Both the position numbers and the translations under genes were made by a program. 46,764 nt of DNA, from contig DGQK01000028.1 of NCBI GenBank assembly GCA_002390745.1, positions 1 to 46,764 on the forward strand. Reading direction: 5' to 3'. The notes under the pieces are model-generated. The model did not search any database. It was not told where the DNA came from and saw only the letters and a list, made by a program, of their open reading frames with translations. Shown here piece after piece: positions 34,857 to 43,123 of the stretch. The first letter of the stretch is position 1. Each line of letters begins with the position of its first letter. The stretch comes from Bacteroidetes bacterium UBA4416 (lineage in GTDB: Bacteria > Bacteroidota > Bacteroidia > B-17B0 > Aurantibacillaceae).

Positions 34857-35771
34857 ATGAGCCATACCCTCACCCTCCAGGAGTTTTACAGCGAATACCT
34901 GCCCAAAGATTCTGCCAGCCAATGCGTGTTATCGCCGAAGATGGGGCATTTCAACGTCTTTAAGCGGGGTGGGATGTTCTGCAAGCGCTTCACGCAGATA
35001 CACCGCACGGACTTTTACAAAATAGCCCTGGTGATAGGCACAGGTTTGTTGCATACCGAAGAAAAAGTGGTAGAGGTAAAGGGGAAAGCCCTGATTTTTT
35101 ACAACCCCGCGGTGCCGCATCTCTGGGAGTCGCTGTCGGAAAAGCAGGAAGGGTATTTTTGCCTGTTCAACGATCATTTCATCGCTCCTTCGATGACCGA
35201 TAATAATTTCAGGAACTCGCCGCTCTTCAATACCAACCTGGATGCCGTGTATCACCTCACGAAAGAGCAGGCCGACGACCTCAGCATCATCTTTAAAAAA
35301 ATGATGGAGGAAGTAGAAACGGATTATGTGAACAAGTACGATATCCTGCATCACTACCTGCATATCCTGCTGCACCAGGCGCATAAGATGCAGCCGGTGA
35401 ATTCGGCTTCCGACAGGTATACCAACGCTTCGTCGCGCATCTGCTCACTCTTCATCGAGCTGCTGGAGCGCCAGTTCCCGGTGGATTCCACGGAGCAATC
35501 GCTCAAGCTGAAAACCCCGCACGATTTTGCCGACCGGCTTTCGGTACACGTCAATCACCTGAACCGCGCGGTGAAAGATGTGACGGGCAAGAGCACCTCC
35601 GAGATCATCTCTGCCCGCATTGCCAACGAGGCCAGCGCCCTTCTGAGGCATACCGATAATACGGTGGCGGAGATCGCATACAGCCTGGGCTTCGAGCATC
35701 CTTCCAACTTCAATATTTTCTTCAAGAAGCAAACGCGTAAAACACCGAAAATGATCCGCACGGCACTTTAA
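34857..35771 (+). CDS. AraC family transcriptional regulator
   Basis: A 304-residue regulator. The N-terminal ~170 residues are a cupin-like sensing domain (HTEEKVVEVKGKALIFYNPAVPH), and the C-terminal ~100 are two AraC helix-turn-helix units: FADRLSVHVNHLNRAVKDVTG, then VAEIAYSLGFEHPSNFNIFFKKQTRKTP. Such regulators in Bacteroidota often sit next to RND efflux operons. It lies just upstream of and in the same direction as tolC-RND-adaptor, separated by 152 bases, and shares a 17-bp sequence with that operon's upstream region. Confidence 0.93.
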   Translation: MSHTLTLQEFYSEYLPKDSASQCVLSPKMGHFNVFKRGGMFCKRFTQIHRTDFYKIALVIGTGLLHTEEKVVEVKGKALIFYNPAVPHLWESLSEKQEGYFCLFNDHFIAPSMTDNNFRNSPLFNTNLDAVYHLTKEQADDLSIIFKKMMEEVETDYVNKYDILHHYLHILLHQAHKMQPVNSASDRYTNASSRICSLFIELLERQFPVDSTEQSLKLKTPHDFADRLSVHVNHLNRAVKDVTGKSTSEIISARIANEASALLRHTDNTVAEIAYSLGFEHPSNFNIFFKKQTRKTPKMIRTAL

Positions 35772-35820
35772 CGTTTTTTGGTAAGCTGCTTTTCAAATTG
35801 TTTGATTTGAATAGTGAATG

Positions 35821-35870
35821 GTTTGAAATGCATAATTCATGTTTTGCATCCGCTTCTCAACTTTGCATCC
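35821..35870 (+). promoter_or_regulatory. Efflux operon control region with direct repeats
   Basis: GTTTGAAATGCATAATT (35821-35837) matches 34832-34848 at 16 of 17 bases. It is followed by a direct repeat TTTGCATCC at 35843-35851 and 35862-35870, spaced 19 bases start to start, as expected of AraC half-sites on one face of DNA. CAACTTTG at 35859-35866 is one mismatch from the -7 box consensus. Confidence 0.5.
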
Positions 35871-35923
35871 CGAAATACCCTGAGTAATCCGATCGATACC
35901 AGTGGTGTTTCTCAACGCAAACT

Positions 35924-37318
35924 ATGAGAATCATTCGATACGCTGCTGTAGCCCTTTTTGTATGGATCACACAGCCGGGCCATGCACAAACCCAACATCT
36001 TGGGATGAAGGACGCCCTCAATGCAGCCCTTTCCAATTACGGCACCATTAAGGCAAAAGCCAATTATGCCAATGCATCCAAAGCAGCGGTTCAGCAGAGC
36101 AGGAGGGAGTACCTGCCCAACGTGGTACTCTCCGCGCAGCAGGACTACGGCACGGTGAACGGGCAAAACGGCCCGCTCTATGGCTTCGGTGGCTTTGGTG
36201 TGGCCTCTTCGGGCCTTCCGCTCAACAGCCAGAACTGGAATGCGGCCTTCGGCGCTCTGTACCTCGCCAATGTGAACTGGGAGTTTTTTACATTCGGCCG
36301 TATCCGCGGGCGCATCAAGGTTGCAGAGGCTACCCTGCAACGCGATGAGAACGACCTGGCCCAGGAGAAATTTCAGCACCAGGTGAAAGTAGCGGCAGCT
36401 TACCTGAATCTGCTGGCTTCCCGGAAGATCACCTATTCGCAGGAAAAAAACCTGGAGCGTGCGCTGATCTTTAAAACCAATGCCGTAGCCCGTTCCAGGA
36501 GCGGCCTCATGGCAGGTGTGGATTCCTCGCTGGCCAATGCGGAAGTGTCGAATGCAAAGATTGCCTTAACCCGCGCGAAAGATGCGGAGCAGGAGCAGGC
36601 CAACCGGCTGGCAGTGTTGCTGGCTGTGCCTGCTACAACCTTTAGCCTCGACAGCGCCTTTGTAAACCGCATCCCGAATTCCATCCTCAGTGCAGCTACG
36701 GTGAAAGAAGGCACGCATCCGGTGTTGGCTTATTATAAAAGCAGGCTCGACATCGCTGCGGAGCAAACGCGTTTTTACAAGCGACTGTATTACCCTTCAC
36801 TCTCGGCGTTCGGGATCTTCCAGGACCGCGCCTCCGGGTTTAAGGCAGCTTACACCCAGGACCAGACAGCCTATACGCAGGATTATGTGACGGGCATCTC
36901 GCCCACGCGCGCCAATTATCTGTTTGGCATAGGCCTCAACTGGAACCTCACCACCATTGCCCGCAACGGCTCACAGGTAAAATCGCAGAGGTTTGTAGCT
37001 GATGCCTTGCAGAACGAATACGAGCTGGCCGATCAGCAGATAAAGGCACAGCTTCTGCTCGCCGACCAGAAAATAAAGAACGCGCTCGATAATTACAACG
37101 AGGCGCCGCAGCAGGTGAAAGCGGCCACGGATGCCTACAATCAGAAAAATGCCTTATACAAAAACGGGCTTGCTACCATGGTGGAGGTGACACAAACACT
37201 TTACGCACTGAACCGTGCGGAAACCGATAGGGATATCGCTTATAGCAATGTGTGGCAGGCCCTCTTGTTGAAAGCCGCAGCAGCCGGCGACCTGGAGCTG
37301 TTTACAAAAGAATTTTAA
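35924..37318 (+). CDS. TolC family outer-membrane efflux protein
   Basis: A 464-residue outer-membrane channel with signal peptide 1-21 (ending PGHAQ) and the two coiled-coil repeats of the TolC/OEP family; helices such as ANYANASKAAVQQSRREYLPNV and the second-half QVKAATDAYNQKNALYKNGLATMVEV are characteristic. The usual N-terminal lipobox Cys of many OEPs is absent. It provides the exit duct for the RND pump and adaptor encoded downstream. Gene order (TolC first, then pump, then adaptor) differs from the more common adaptor-pump-TolC order. Confidence 0.9.
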   Translation: MRIIRYAAVALFVWITQPGHAQTQHLGMKDALNAALSNYGTIKAKANYANASKAAVQQSRREYLPNVVLSAQQDYGTVNGQNGPLYGFGGFGVASSGLPLNSQNWNAAFGALYLANVNWEFFTFGRIRGRIKVAEATLQRDENDLAQEKFQHQVKVAAAYLNLLASRKITYSQEKNLERALIFKTNAVARSRSGLMAGVDSSLANAEVSNAKIALTRAKDAEQEQANRLAVLLAVPATTFSLDSAFVNRIPNSILSAATVKEGTHPVLAYYKSRLDIAAEQTRFYKRLYYPSLSAFGIFQDRASGFKAAYTQDQTAYTQDYVTGISPTRANYLFGIGLNWNLTTIARNGSQVKSQRFVADALQNEYELADQQIKAQLLLADQKIKNALDNYNEAPQQVKAATDAYNQKNALYKNGLATMVEVTQTLYALNRAETDRDIAYSNVWQALLLKAAAAGDLELFTKEF

Positions 37319-37370
37319 ATACAGTATTGAGTGGAGAGATATGAGTATGGAGATGATATACGGATCGCAG

Positions 37371-37387
37371 GCTTCGGGTCCCGAAGC
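37371..37387. repeat. Hairpin in tolC-RND spacer
   Basis: GCTTCGGG-T-CCCGAAGC is a perfect 8-bp inverted repeat around a single base, so the RNA would need to open at least two pairs. A second imperfect hairpin follows at once (GCATCCGGA... with TCCGATGC). There is no T-run. Confidence 0.5.
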
Positions 37388-37419
37388 ATCCGGATCAGCC
37401 TCCGATGCGGTGGTTAATC

Positions 37420-37503
37420 CATCTCATATCTCACTACTAACATCTCACTACTAACATCTCACTACTCACTACTCAAATCTCACATCTCACTACTAGCATC
37501 TAA
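37420..37503 (+). repeat. Degenerate short tandem repeat between tolC and RND genes
   Basis: Units based on CATCTCACTACTAA recur four to five times with changes (37420-37440, 37441-37454, 37455-37480, 37481-37496), up to 4 bases before the RND start codon. An inverted relative (GAGATATGAGTATGGAGATG) lies at 37337-37356 on the same strand. The array occupies most of the 188-base gap. Confidence 0.7.
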
Positions 37504-37506
37504 CTT

Positions 37507-40500
37507 ATGAACCTCATACGCCTCGCGCTCCGCAAACCCATCTCCGTTTTGGTACTTGTTGCCGGTCTGTTCTTTTTCGGGATCACGGCGGTAAAGGATA
37601 TTAAGATCGACATCCTGCCGAAGATGAACCTTCCGGTGATCTATATCGCGCACCCGTTCGGCGGCTATACGCCTACGCAAATGGAAACCTATTTCGGCAA
37701 AGCATACATCAACATCCTCCTGTTTGCCAACGGGGTGAAATCCATTGAAACCAAAAACATCCAGGGGCTCACGCTGATGAAGCTCACCTATTACGAAGGC
37801 ACCAATATGGCGCAGGCTGCTTCGGAGCTTAGCGCCCTGTCCAACAGGATCCAGGCCATTTTTCCGCCGGGCTCCAATCCGCCCTTCATCATCCGCTTCG
37901 ATGCATCTTCACTGCCTGTGGGGCAATTGGTGTTGAGCAGCCCCATCCGTACCAATAATGAGTTGCAGGATCTGGCCAACGTGTATGTGCGGGCGTCCTT
38001 TACCGCCATTCCGGGTTTGCTGGCACCGGCGCCTTTCGGTGGAAATGTGCGTACCATCGAGATCAATGTCGATCCGGAATTGCTGCGCTCGCACAACCTC
38101 ACGCCCGATCAGATCGTGGAGGCGGTGCGCCTGAATAACCAAACCGCCCCCGGAGGGAATATCCGCATCGGTGACAAGAATTATATTACACCCACGAATA
38201 ATACCATCAAGGAAGTCAAAGACTTTGAAAAGATCCCCTTGTTCAAAGGCGGTGTGCAGAATCTCTACCTGGGCGATGTGGCCACGGTGAAAGACGGCGC
38301 GGATGTGCCTGCAGGCTATGCGCTCATCAACGGCAAGCGCTCGGTATACATCAGCATTGCCAAATCGGGGGATGCTTCTACCTGGGACGTGGTGAGCAAG
38401 CTGAAGGAAAACCTGCCGAAGATCCAGAGCACGCTGCCGGAGGATGTGACCCTCTCGTATGAGTTCGACCAGTCGGTGTATGTGATCAATGCCGTGAAGA
38501 GCCTCGTGAGCGAAGGCATCATCGGTGCGGTGCTCACAGGCCTGATGGTGCTCCTGTTTTTGGGCGACCGCCGCGCTGCGCTGATCGTGATCCTGACGAT
38601 CCCGACTTCCATCATTGCCGGTGTCCTCTTTTTAAAACTTTTCGGGCAGACGATCAACATCATGTCGCTGAGCGGTCTGGCTTTAGCGATCGGAATCCTC
38701 GTGGATGAGAGCACAGTGACGATCGAGAACATTCACCAGCACCTGGATATGGGTAAGCCCAAAGCCCTTGCGATCTGGGACGCCTGTAAGGAAATCGCTC
38801 TTCCGAAATTACTGATCCTCTTTTGTATCCTCGCCGTATTTGCACCGGCTTTTACAATGGTCGGTATTCCGGGAGCCTTGTTCCTGCCCCTGGCATTGGC
38901 CATTGGCTTCTCGATGGTGGTGTCTTTCCTGCTGTCGCAAACCTTCGTGCCTGTCATGGCCAACTGGTTCATGAAGGCCCACGGCCACGCGCATACGCAT
39001 CCCACGGCATCGGAAGCAACCGGGGATGAGACGGAGCAAAAACACCTGTTATCGGAAACAGCAGATCTCGACAACGACGGGAAGATCGGCCGCTTCGAGA
39101 AATTCCGCATGCGCTTCAACCGTTTTATGGAGCGCTTACTGGCTTACCGCAAGCCGGTGACGCTGCTTTACCTGCTGGGCATTACGGCGCTGGCTGTACT
39201 GATGCTCAATACCATTGGCCGCGATGTGTTGCCGAAAGTGAATTCCAGCCAGTTTCAGCTGAGGCTGCGCGCGCCGGACGGAACCCGCGTGGAGCGTACC
39301 GAAGAGAAAGCCATCGCTGTGCTGAACGAGCTGGAGAAGATGGTGGGCAAGGAGCATATTGCCATCACTTCCGCTTATGTGGGGCAGCATCCTTCGCTCT
39401 TCTCCGTGAACCCGATCTACCTCTTCACGGCGGGGCCGCATGAAGCGGTGTTCCAGGTAAGCCTCAAAGACTACCATGTGAATATGGATGAGTTTAAGGA
39501 CAAGGTGCGCGAACGCATCAAAGCCATCCTGCCCGATGTGAAATTATCCTTCGAGCCGATAGAGCTCACGGATAAGGTGCTGAGCCAGGGTTCGCCGACA
39601 CCGGTGGAGGTGAGGATCGCCGGCAAGAACAAAAAACAGAATGAAGAGTACGCTAACAGGATCGTTGAGAAGCTGAAAAAGATCAGCTACCTGCGGGATG
39701 TGCAGATCGCGCAGCCCATCCGGTACCCTGCGCTGAACATCGACATCGACCGCACGCGCGCCGCACAGCTGGGCATCGATATGAACGACATTTCCAAATC
39801 GCTTATTGCGTCCACCTCATCGTCGCGCTACACCGATAAAAACATCTGGGTGGATGAAAAGGCTGGCCTGTCCTACAACGTGCAGGTGCAGGTGCCCCTG
39901 AACCAGATGAAGAGCAAAGAGGAGATCAACGAAATTCCTTTGCTGAGAAATTCCCTTCGCCCGGTGTTGGGCGATGTGGCCACGATCACGCCCGGCGTTA
40001 CCTATGGCGAAAATGACAACCTCGGTGCCATGCCTTACCTTTCGGTAACTGCCAACTTATACGATACAGATCTTGGTACGGCAGGTACAGATGTGCGCCG
40101 GGCGATTGCCTCTCTCGGCGAATTGCCGCGCGGCTTGTTCATTGAGCCTATCGGCCTCACCAAAGTGCTGAATGAAACCCTGAGCAGCCTTCAGTCGGGA
40201 TTGCTCGTGGCCATTGTGGTGATCTTCCTGATGCTCGCGGCCAACTTCCAGTCCTTCAAAGTATCCTTTGTCATCCTCACCACCGTGCCGGCGGTAGTGC
40301 TGGGCTCGCTCTTATTGCTCACGCTCACCGGATCCACGCTCAACCTCCAGTCGTACATGGGCATTATCATGTCGGTGGGAGTGTCCATTGCCAATGCCGT
40401 GCTGCTGGTAACCAATGCCGAGCAGTTGCGCCGCCTCAACGGCGATGCACTCCAATCGGCCAGGGAAGCCGTTTCCCTGAGGCTGCGCCCCATCATCATG

Positions 40501-40740
40501 ACGAGCGTGGCCATGATCATGGGCATGCTTCCGATGGCCATCGGTCACGGCGAAGGCGGCGACCAGGTATCGCCGCTCGGCAGGGCAGTCATCGGCGGCC
40601 TGTTGTTCTCTACCTTTGCCGTGCTCATCATCCTGCCTTCCATCTTTGCCTGGGTGCAGGGAAAAACCACCACGCAATCACCATCACTCGATCCAACCGA
40701 TACCAACAGTAAATTTTATGTACCACATCACAGCAACTAA
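37507..40740 (+). CDS. RND efflux pump permease with EF-hand-like cytoplasmic loop
   Basis: A 1077-residue inner-membrane proton-driven pump of the RND (AcrB/CusA) superfamily, with twelve membrane segments in two halves and two large periplasmic domains. The TM4 proton-relay Asp is D400 in GILVDESTVTIEN. Between TM6 and TM7 (residues ~488-550, cytoplasmic) is a His-rich stretch (H492, 494, 496, 498) and then D520-L-D-N-D-G-K-I-G-R-F-E531, which fits the EF-hand loop at all key positions (D1, D3, D5, G6, I8, E12). The substrate cannot be told from sequence; metal or drug export are both possible. Followed after one base by the adaptor gene. Confidence 0.93.
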   Translation: MNLIRLALRKPISVLVLVAGLFFFGITAVKDIKIDILPKMNLPVIYIAHPFGGYTPTQMETYFGKAYINILLFANGVKSIETKNIQGLTLMKLTYYEGTNMAQAASELSALSNRIQAIFPPGSNPPFIIRFDASSLPVGQLVLSSPIRTNNELQDLANVYVRASFTAIPGLLAPAPFGGNVRTIEINVDPELLRSHNLTPDQIVEAVRLNNQTAPGGNIRIGDKNYITPTNNTIKEVKDFEKIPLFKGGVQNLYLGDVATVKDGADVPAGYALINGKRSVYISIAKSGDASTWDVVSKLKENLPKIQSTLPEDVTLSYEFDQSVYVINAVKSLVSEGIIGAVLTGLMVLLFLGDRRAALIVILTIPTSIIAGVLFLKLFGQTINIMSLSGLALAIGILVDESTVTIENIHQHLDMGKPKALAIWDACKEIALPKLLILFCILAVFAPAFTMVGIPGALFLPLALAIGFSMVVSFLLSQTFVPVMANWFMKAHGHAHTHPTASEATGDETEQKHLLSETADLDNDGKIGRFEKFRMRFNRFMERLLAYRKPVTLLYLLGITALAVLMLNTIGRDVLPKVNSSQFQLRLRAPDGTRVERTEEKAIAVLNELEKMVGKEHIAITSAYVGQHPSLFSVNPIYLFTAGPHEAVFQVSLKDYHVNMDEFKDKVRERIKAILPDVKLSFEPIELTDKVLSQGSPTPVEVRIAGKNKKQNEEYANRIVEKLKKISYLRDVQIAQPIRYPALNIDIDRTRAAQLGIDMNDISKSLIASTSSSRYTDKNIWVDEKAGLSYNVQVQVPLNQMKSKEEINEIPLLRNSLRPVLGDVATITPGVTYGENDNLGAMPYLSVTANLYDTDLGTAGTDVRRAIASLGELPRGLFIEPIGLTKVLNETLSSLQSGLLVAIVVIFLMLAANFQSFKVSFVILTTVPAVVLGSLLLLTLTGSTLNLQSYMGIIMSVGVSIANAVLLVTNAEQLRRLNGDALQSAREAVSLRLRPIIMTSVAMIMGMLPMAIGHGEGGDQVSPLGRAVIGGLLFSTFAVLIILPSIFAWVQGKTTTQSPSLDPTDTNSKFYVPHHSN

Positions 40741-40741
40741 T

Positions 40742-41848
40742 ATGACAGCACGAAATTTTATCAGCACCGCCTTATCCGGCTTAGCGATCATCGCCCTGCT
40801 TACAGGCTGCGGCGCCTCAGCTCATGAATCCGACGCTTCGAAAAAAGCAGAAGAAGCAGCTCCGGCACCTACCGAAACCTTCCTGCTGAAGAAAGATAAA
40901 TTCTCGACCACGCTCCGGATCCCCGGAGAGCTCATCGCTTTCCAGCAGGTCGACCTCTACGCCAAAGTGACCAGCTTTGTGAAAGAGTTGAAAGTGGACA
41001 TCGGCTCCGAAGTGAGCGAAGGGCAATTGCTCATGGTGCTCGAAGCGCCCGAGTTGTCGTCGCAGATGCTGGCGGCGGAGTCGCGCCTGAAATCGCAGGA
41101 AGCGATCTATGCGGCGAGCAATGCCGGCTACAACCGCCTGGTGGAAACCAGCAAGACGCCGGGAACGGTGTCGCAGAACGACCTCGACATGGCACAGGCC
41201 AGAAAGAGCTCCGACCTTGCCAACCTGGAAGCGGCGCGCGCCGGCTATAAAGAGATCTCCACCGTCAAAGGCTACCTCGAAATCCGTGCGCCTTTCAGCG
41301 GCATCATCACGGCGCGTAACGTCAACCCGGGCGCCTATGTGGGCCCGGCAGGCAAAGGTTCCGAGTTTCCCTTGCTGACCTTGCAGCAGCAAAAGAAGCT
41401 GCGCCTTGCCGTTTCGGTGCCCGAAGCCTATACCGGTTACCTGAAACAGGACGATGAGATCAGCTTCAGCGTGCGCTCACAGCCTTCGGAAGTGTATAAA
41501 GCCAGGGTGAAGCGCATGGCCGGCGCGCTCGACCTGCGCCTGCGTTCGGAGCGCATCGAGATGGATGTGCTCAACGAAGACAAAACCCTGCTGCCCGGCA
41601 CCGTCGCAGAAGTCAGCATTCCGCTCACTGCCAAAGACAGCAGCTTCGTGGTTCCTAAAACCGCTCTTGTCAACTCTTCGGAAGGGCTCTTCGTTATTAA
41701 AGTGGTAAATGGCAAGGCGCAGCGCGTGACCGTCAAAAAAGGCCGCGACATCAACGATCAGTCGGAGGTGTTCGGTGAGCTTCAGCTCAACGACAAGCTG
41801 ATCACCAAAGGCTCCGAGGAGATCAAAGAAGGGCAGGAGGTGAGGTGA
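40742..41848 (+). CDS. RND efflux periplasmic adaptor (membrane-fusion lipoprotein)
   Basis: A 368-residue adaptor of the HlyD/AcrA type. The start at 40742 follows the pump stop by one base and gives a lipoprotein signal LLTGC with C23; an in-frame ATG further upstream at 40616 would overlap the pump gene and have no signal. Then come a split lipoyl/barrel-sandwich domain (QQVDLYAKVTSFVKELKVDIGSEV... and later GYLEIRAPFSGIITARNVNPGAYV), a short coiled-coil hairpin (~95-150) and a beta-barrel part. It connects the inner-membrane pump to the TolC protein. Its stop is followed by the repeat-rich gap. Confidence 0.92.
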   Translation: MTARNFISTALSGLAIIALLTGCGASAHESDASKKAEEAAPAPTETFLLKKDKFSTTLRIPGELIAFQQVDLYAKVTSFVKELKVDIGSEVSEGQLLMVLEAPELSSQMLAAESRLKSQEAIYAASNAGYNRLVETSKTPGTVSQNDLDMAQARKSSDLANLEAARAGYKEISTVKGYLEIRAPFSGIITARNVNPGAYVGPAGKGSEFPLLTLQQQKKLRLAVSVPEAYTGYLKQDDEISFSVRSQPSEVYKARVKRMAGALDLRLRSERIEMDVLNEDKTLLPGTVAEVSIPLTAKDSSFVVPKTALVNSSEGLFVIKVVNGKAQRVTVKKGRDINDQSEVFGELQLNDKLITKGSEEIKEGQEVR

Positions 41849-42255
41849 TTTTTTTAACCACAATAGGCACGTAGAAGCATAGGAGACCAGCTTTAAATAC
41901 AGTTTAAAACGTCATGAGGGCAAGCGCGTGGCCAGGCAAACATGCGGGCAGGCAGAGGGGTGAAACGAGAATTCAAGGATTTAGCGGAACGTAGTGGAGC
42001 GTGAAATCCGTAGAATTCCCTGCCCGTCCGGTCAGGCGGGCGTGAGGCGCGCTGAGCATATTTTTGCCTTGATTTTTTTGTTACTTTTTTCATCAGGGAA
42101 AAAAGTAAGTTCGAAGAAAAGGAATGCATCTATTGAAATAGCTTCGCCGCTTTCACGCGGAAATTTCCTGCCGCTCCCCGATAGCTTTCGGGACAGAAGC
42201 TTTTGGATACTTTTAGTTTCAGGAGTATCAGGAGGATACAATGGGATCAATGAAT
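41849..42255. repeat. Non-coding palindrome-rich (REP-like) region
   Basis: About 400 bases without a credible gene. Visible structures: an imperfect palindrome bounded by GAATTC at 41969-42018, with GGATTT/AAATCC inner arms, lying inside outer GGGCAG/CTGCCC arms; a perfect 11-bp hairpin TTACTTTTTTC/GAAAAAAGTAA at 42081-42108; CCGCTTTCACGCGG and CCCGATAGCTTTCGGG near 42150-42193. The TTACTTTTTT...AAAAAAGTAA type of palindrome is recurrent in Bacteroidota genomes as I recall them, which would need a search. It directly abuts the MITE-like element. Confidence 0.6.
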
Positions 42256-42422
42256 TTAGAAGCCATCTCAAAAATACCTGTTGCCTCTTTGTGCGCCTTT
42301 TCCATTCATGCTTCGTTTCTTTTCCAGCCCAGACTACAAGAGTATGAGCTTCGAAAAGAGCCTCGCCTGAATGAAAAATCCTGCGCAAATAGCCTAAAAC
42401 CTATTTATGAGATGGCTTCTAA
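42256..42422. mobile_element. MITE-like element with terminal inverted repeats
   Basis: A 167-base unit bounded by perfect 15-bp inverted ends TTAGAAGCCATCTCA (42256-42270) and TGAGATGGCTTCTAA (42408-42422). Beyond these the two ends remain alike over about 55 bases with mismatches. The right end recurs at both window ends (1-54 plus; 46708-46764 minus). No transposase is encoded, so it would be mobilised in trans, probably by an IS with the same ends; the YTAR-like flanks suggest the IS5 superfamily, which is inference. Its right end contains the TAG stop of the cupin gene. Confidence 0.7.
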
Positions 42423-42937
42423 TAACAGTAGTGTGCCAGTAAAGCGTTCTTCAAAGCCTTTACCTTCTCTGCCTCCGGCGGGCTCAGGAAGGCATCCATT
42501 TGCTCTTTGGTTTCGCCGGTAAAGTGAGCGTCGCTGAGTTCGGCGATCACTGCCCGGAGCAGTAGCTGATCAGCGTCGCTTATCCCGAAGGCCGCATACG
42601 CCGCCTCACGCTCAAGGCCCTGCATGATGCGGATGGCCTGCTCGGCGTTCCAATTCCCCGGCTCAAGCGTAACAGTAAGTGTAGCGCCCGTCTTTCCCGC
42701 CACGTAGTGGTGGAGGGTATGGGGCTCAATGCTCATGGCCTGCGCCAGCTCGAGGTGTACCTTGCCGAAGCCGTTCCAGAGCTCGAGGCTGCCGCTCTCT
42801 ACATAAAAGAGTTCCCTGAAGAGCGTATGAACATGTGGCAGCTCCGTGGCATAAGGTTCCAGCGCCATACGGAACACGCTCCGCCCGCCGTTATTATCGC
42901 GGCAGGATTCGAGGATCACCGTGTGCTTGTGAAACAT
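42419..42937 (-). CDS. Cupin-domain protein of unknown function
   Basis: A 172-residue cytoplasmic protein with a single cupin fold at about 10-100. Candidate metal ligands are H35 and H37 in PHVH, E42 or E47 in the ELFYVESG stretch, and H73 or H76 in PHTLHHYVAG. The C-terminal ~70 residues are helical. Substrate unknown; small cupins of this kind include isomerases, dioxygenases and sugar-binding proteins. The stop codon lies in the end of the MITE-like element, so the C-terminus may have been altered or the element may simply have targeted a TAG stop. Confidence 0.75.
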   Translation of the reverse strand: MFHKHTVILESCRDNNGGRSVFRMALEPYATELPHVHTLFRELFYVESGSLELWNGFGKVHLELAQAMSIEPHTLHHYVAGKTGATLTVTLEPGNWNAEQAIRIMQGLEREAAYAAFGISDADQLLLRAVIAELSDAHFTGETKEQMDAFLSPPEAEKVKALKNALLAHYCY

Positions 42938-43123
42938 GGGATGAAGGTAGGAAATGTTGTGAGGATTTGGAAATTAGAAATAGCCTTTGTATTGGATCGC
43001 CTCCTTATGGCAGAAAGAATCAAAATCTCCTTTCAGGAAAAACAGCTTAAGGCTCTTTTTAAATAGAGAATATTTTGCGTTATTTATAGTTCATTAAGAA
43101 AATGGAATAACAGGATATTAGTC

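Noticed and set aside
37420..37503. CRISPR array
   Set aside because: The repeated units are short, directly adjacent and degenerate with no spacers, and no cas gene is present.
40616..40741. Upstream start of the efflux adaptor at 40616
   Set aside because: This part lies in another frame of the pump gene; the ATG at 40742 gives a proper lipoprotein signal.
42032..42388. 118-codon open frame on the minus strand in the repeat region
   Set aside because: It runs through palindromic repeats and into the MITE-like element, has low-complexity basic composition and no domain; an accidental frame in repeated DNA.
42938..43123. Possible gene remnant between the cupin and nuclease-helicase genes
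   Set aside because: Short frames there have no recognisable similarity, start context or domain.
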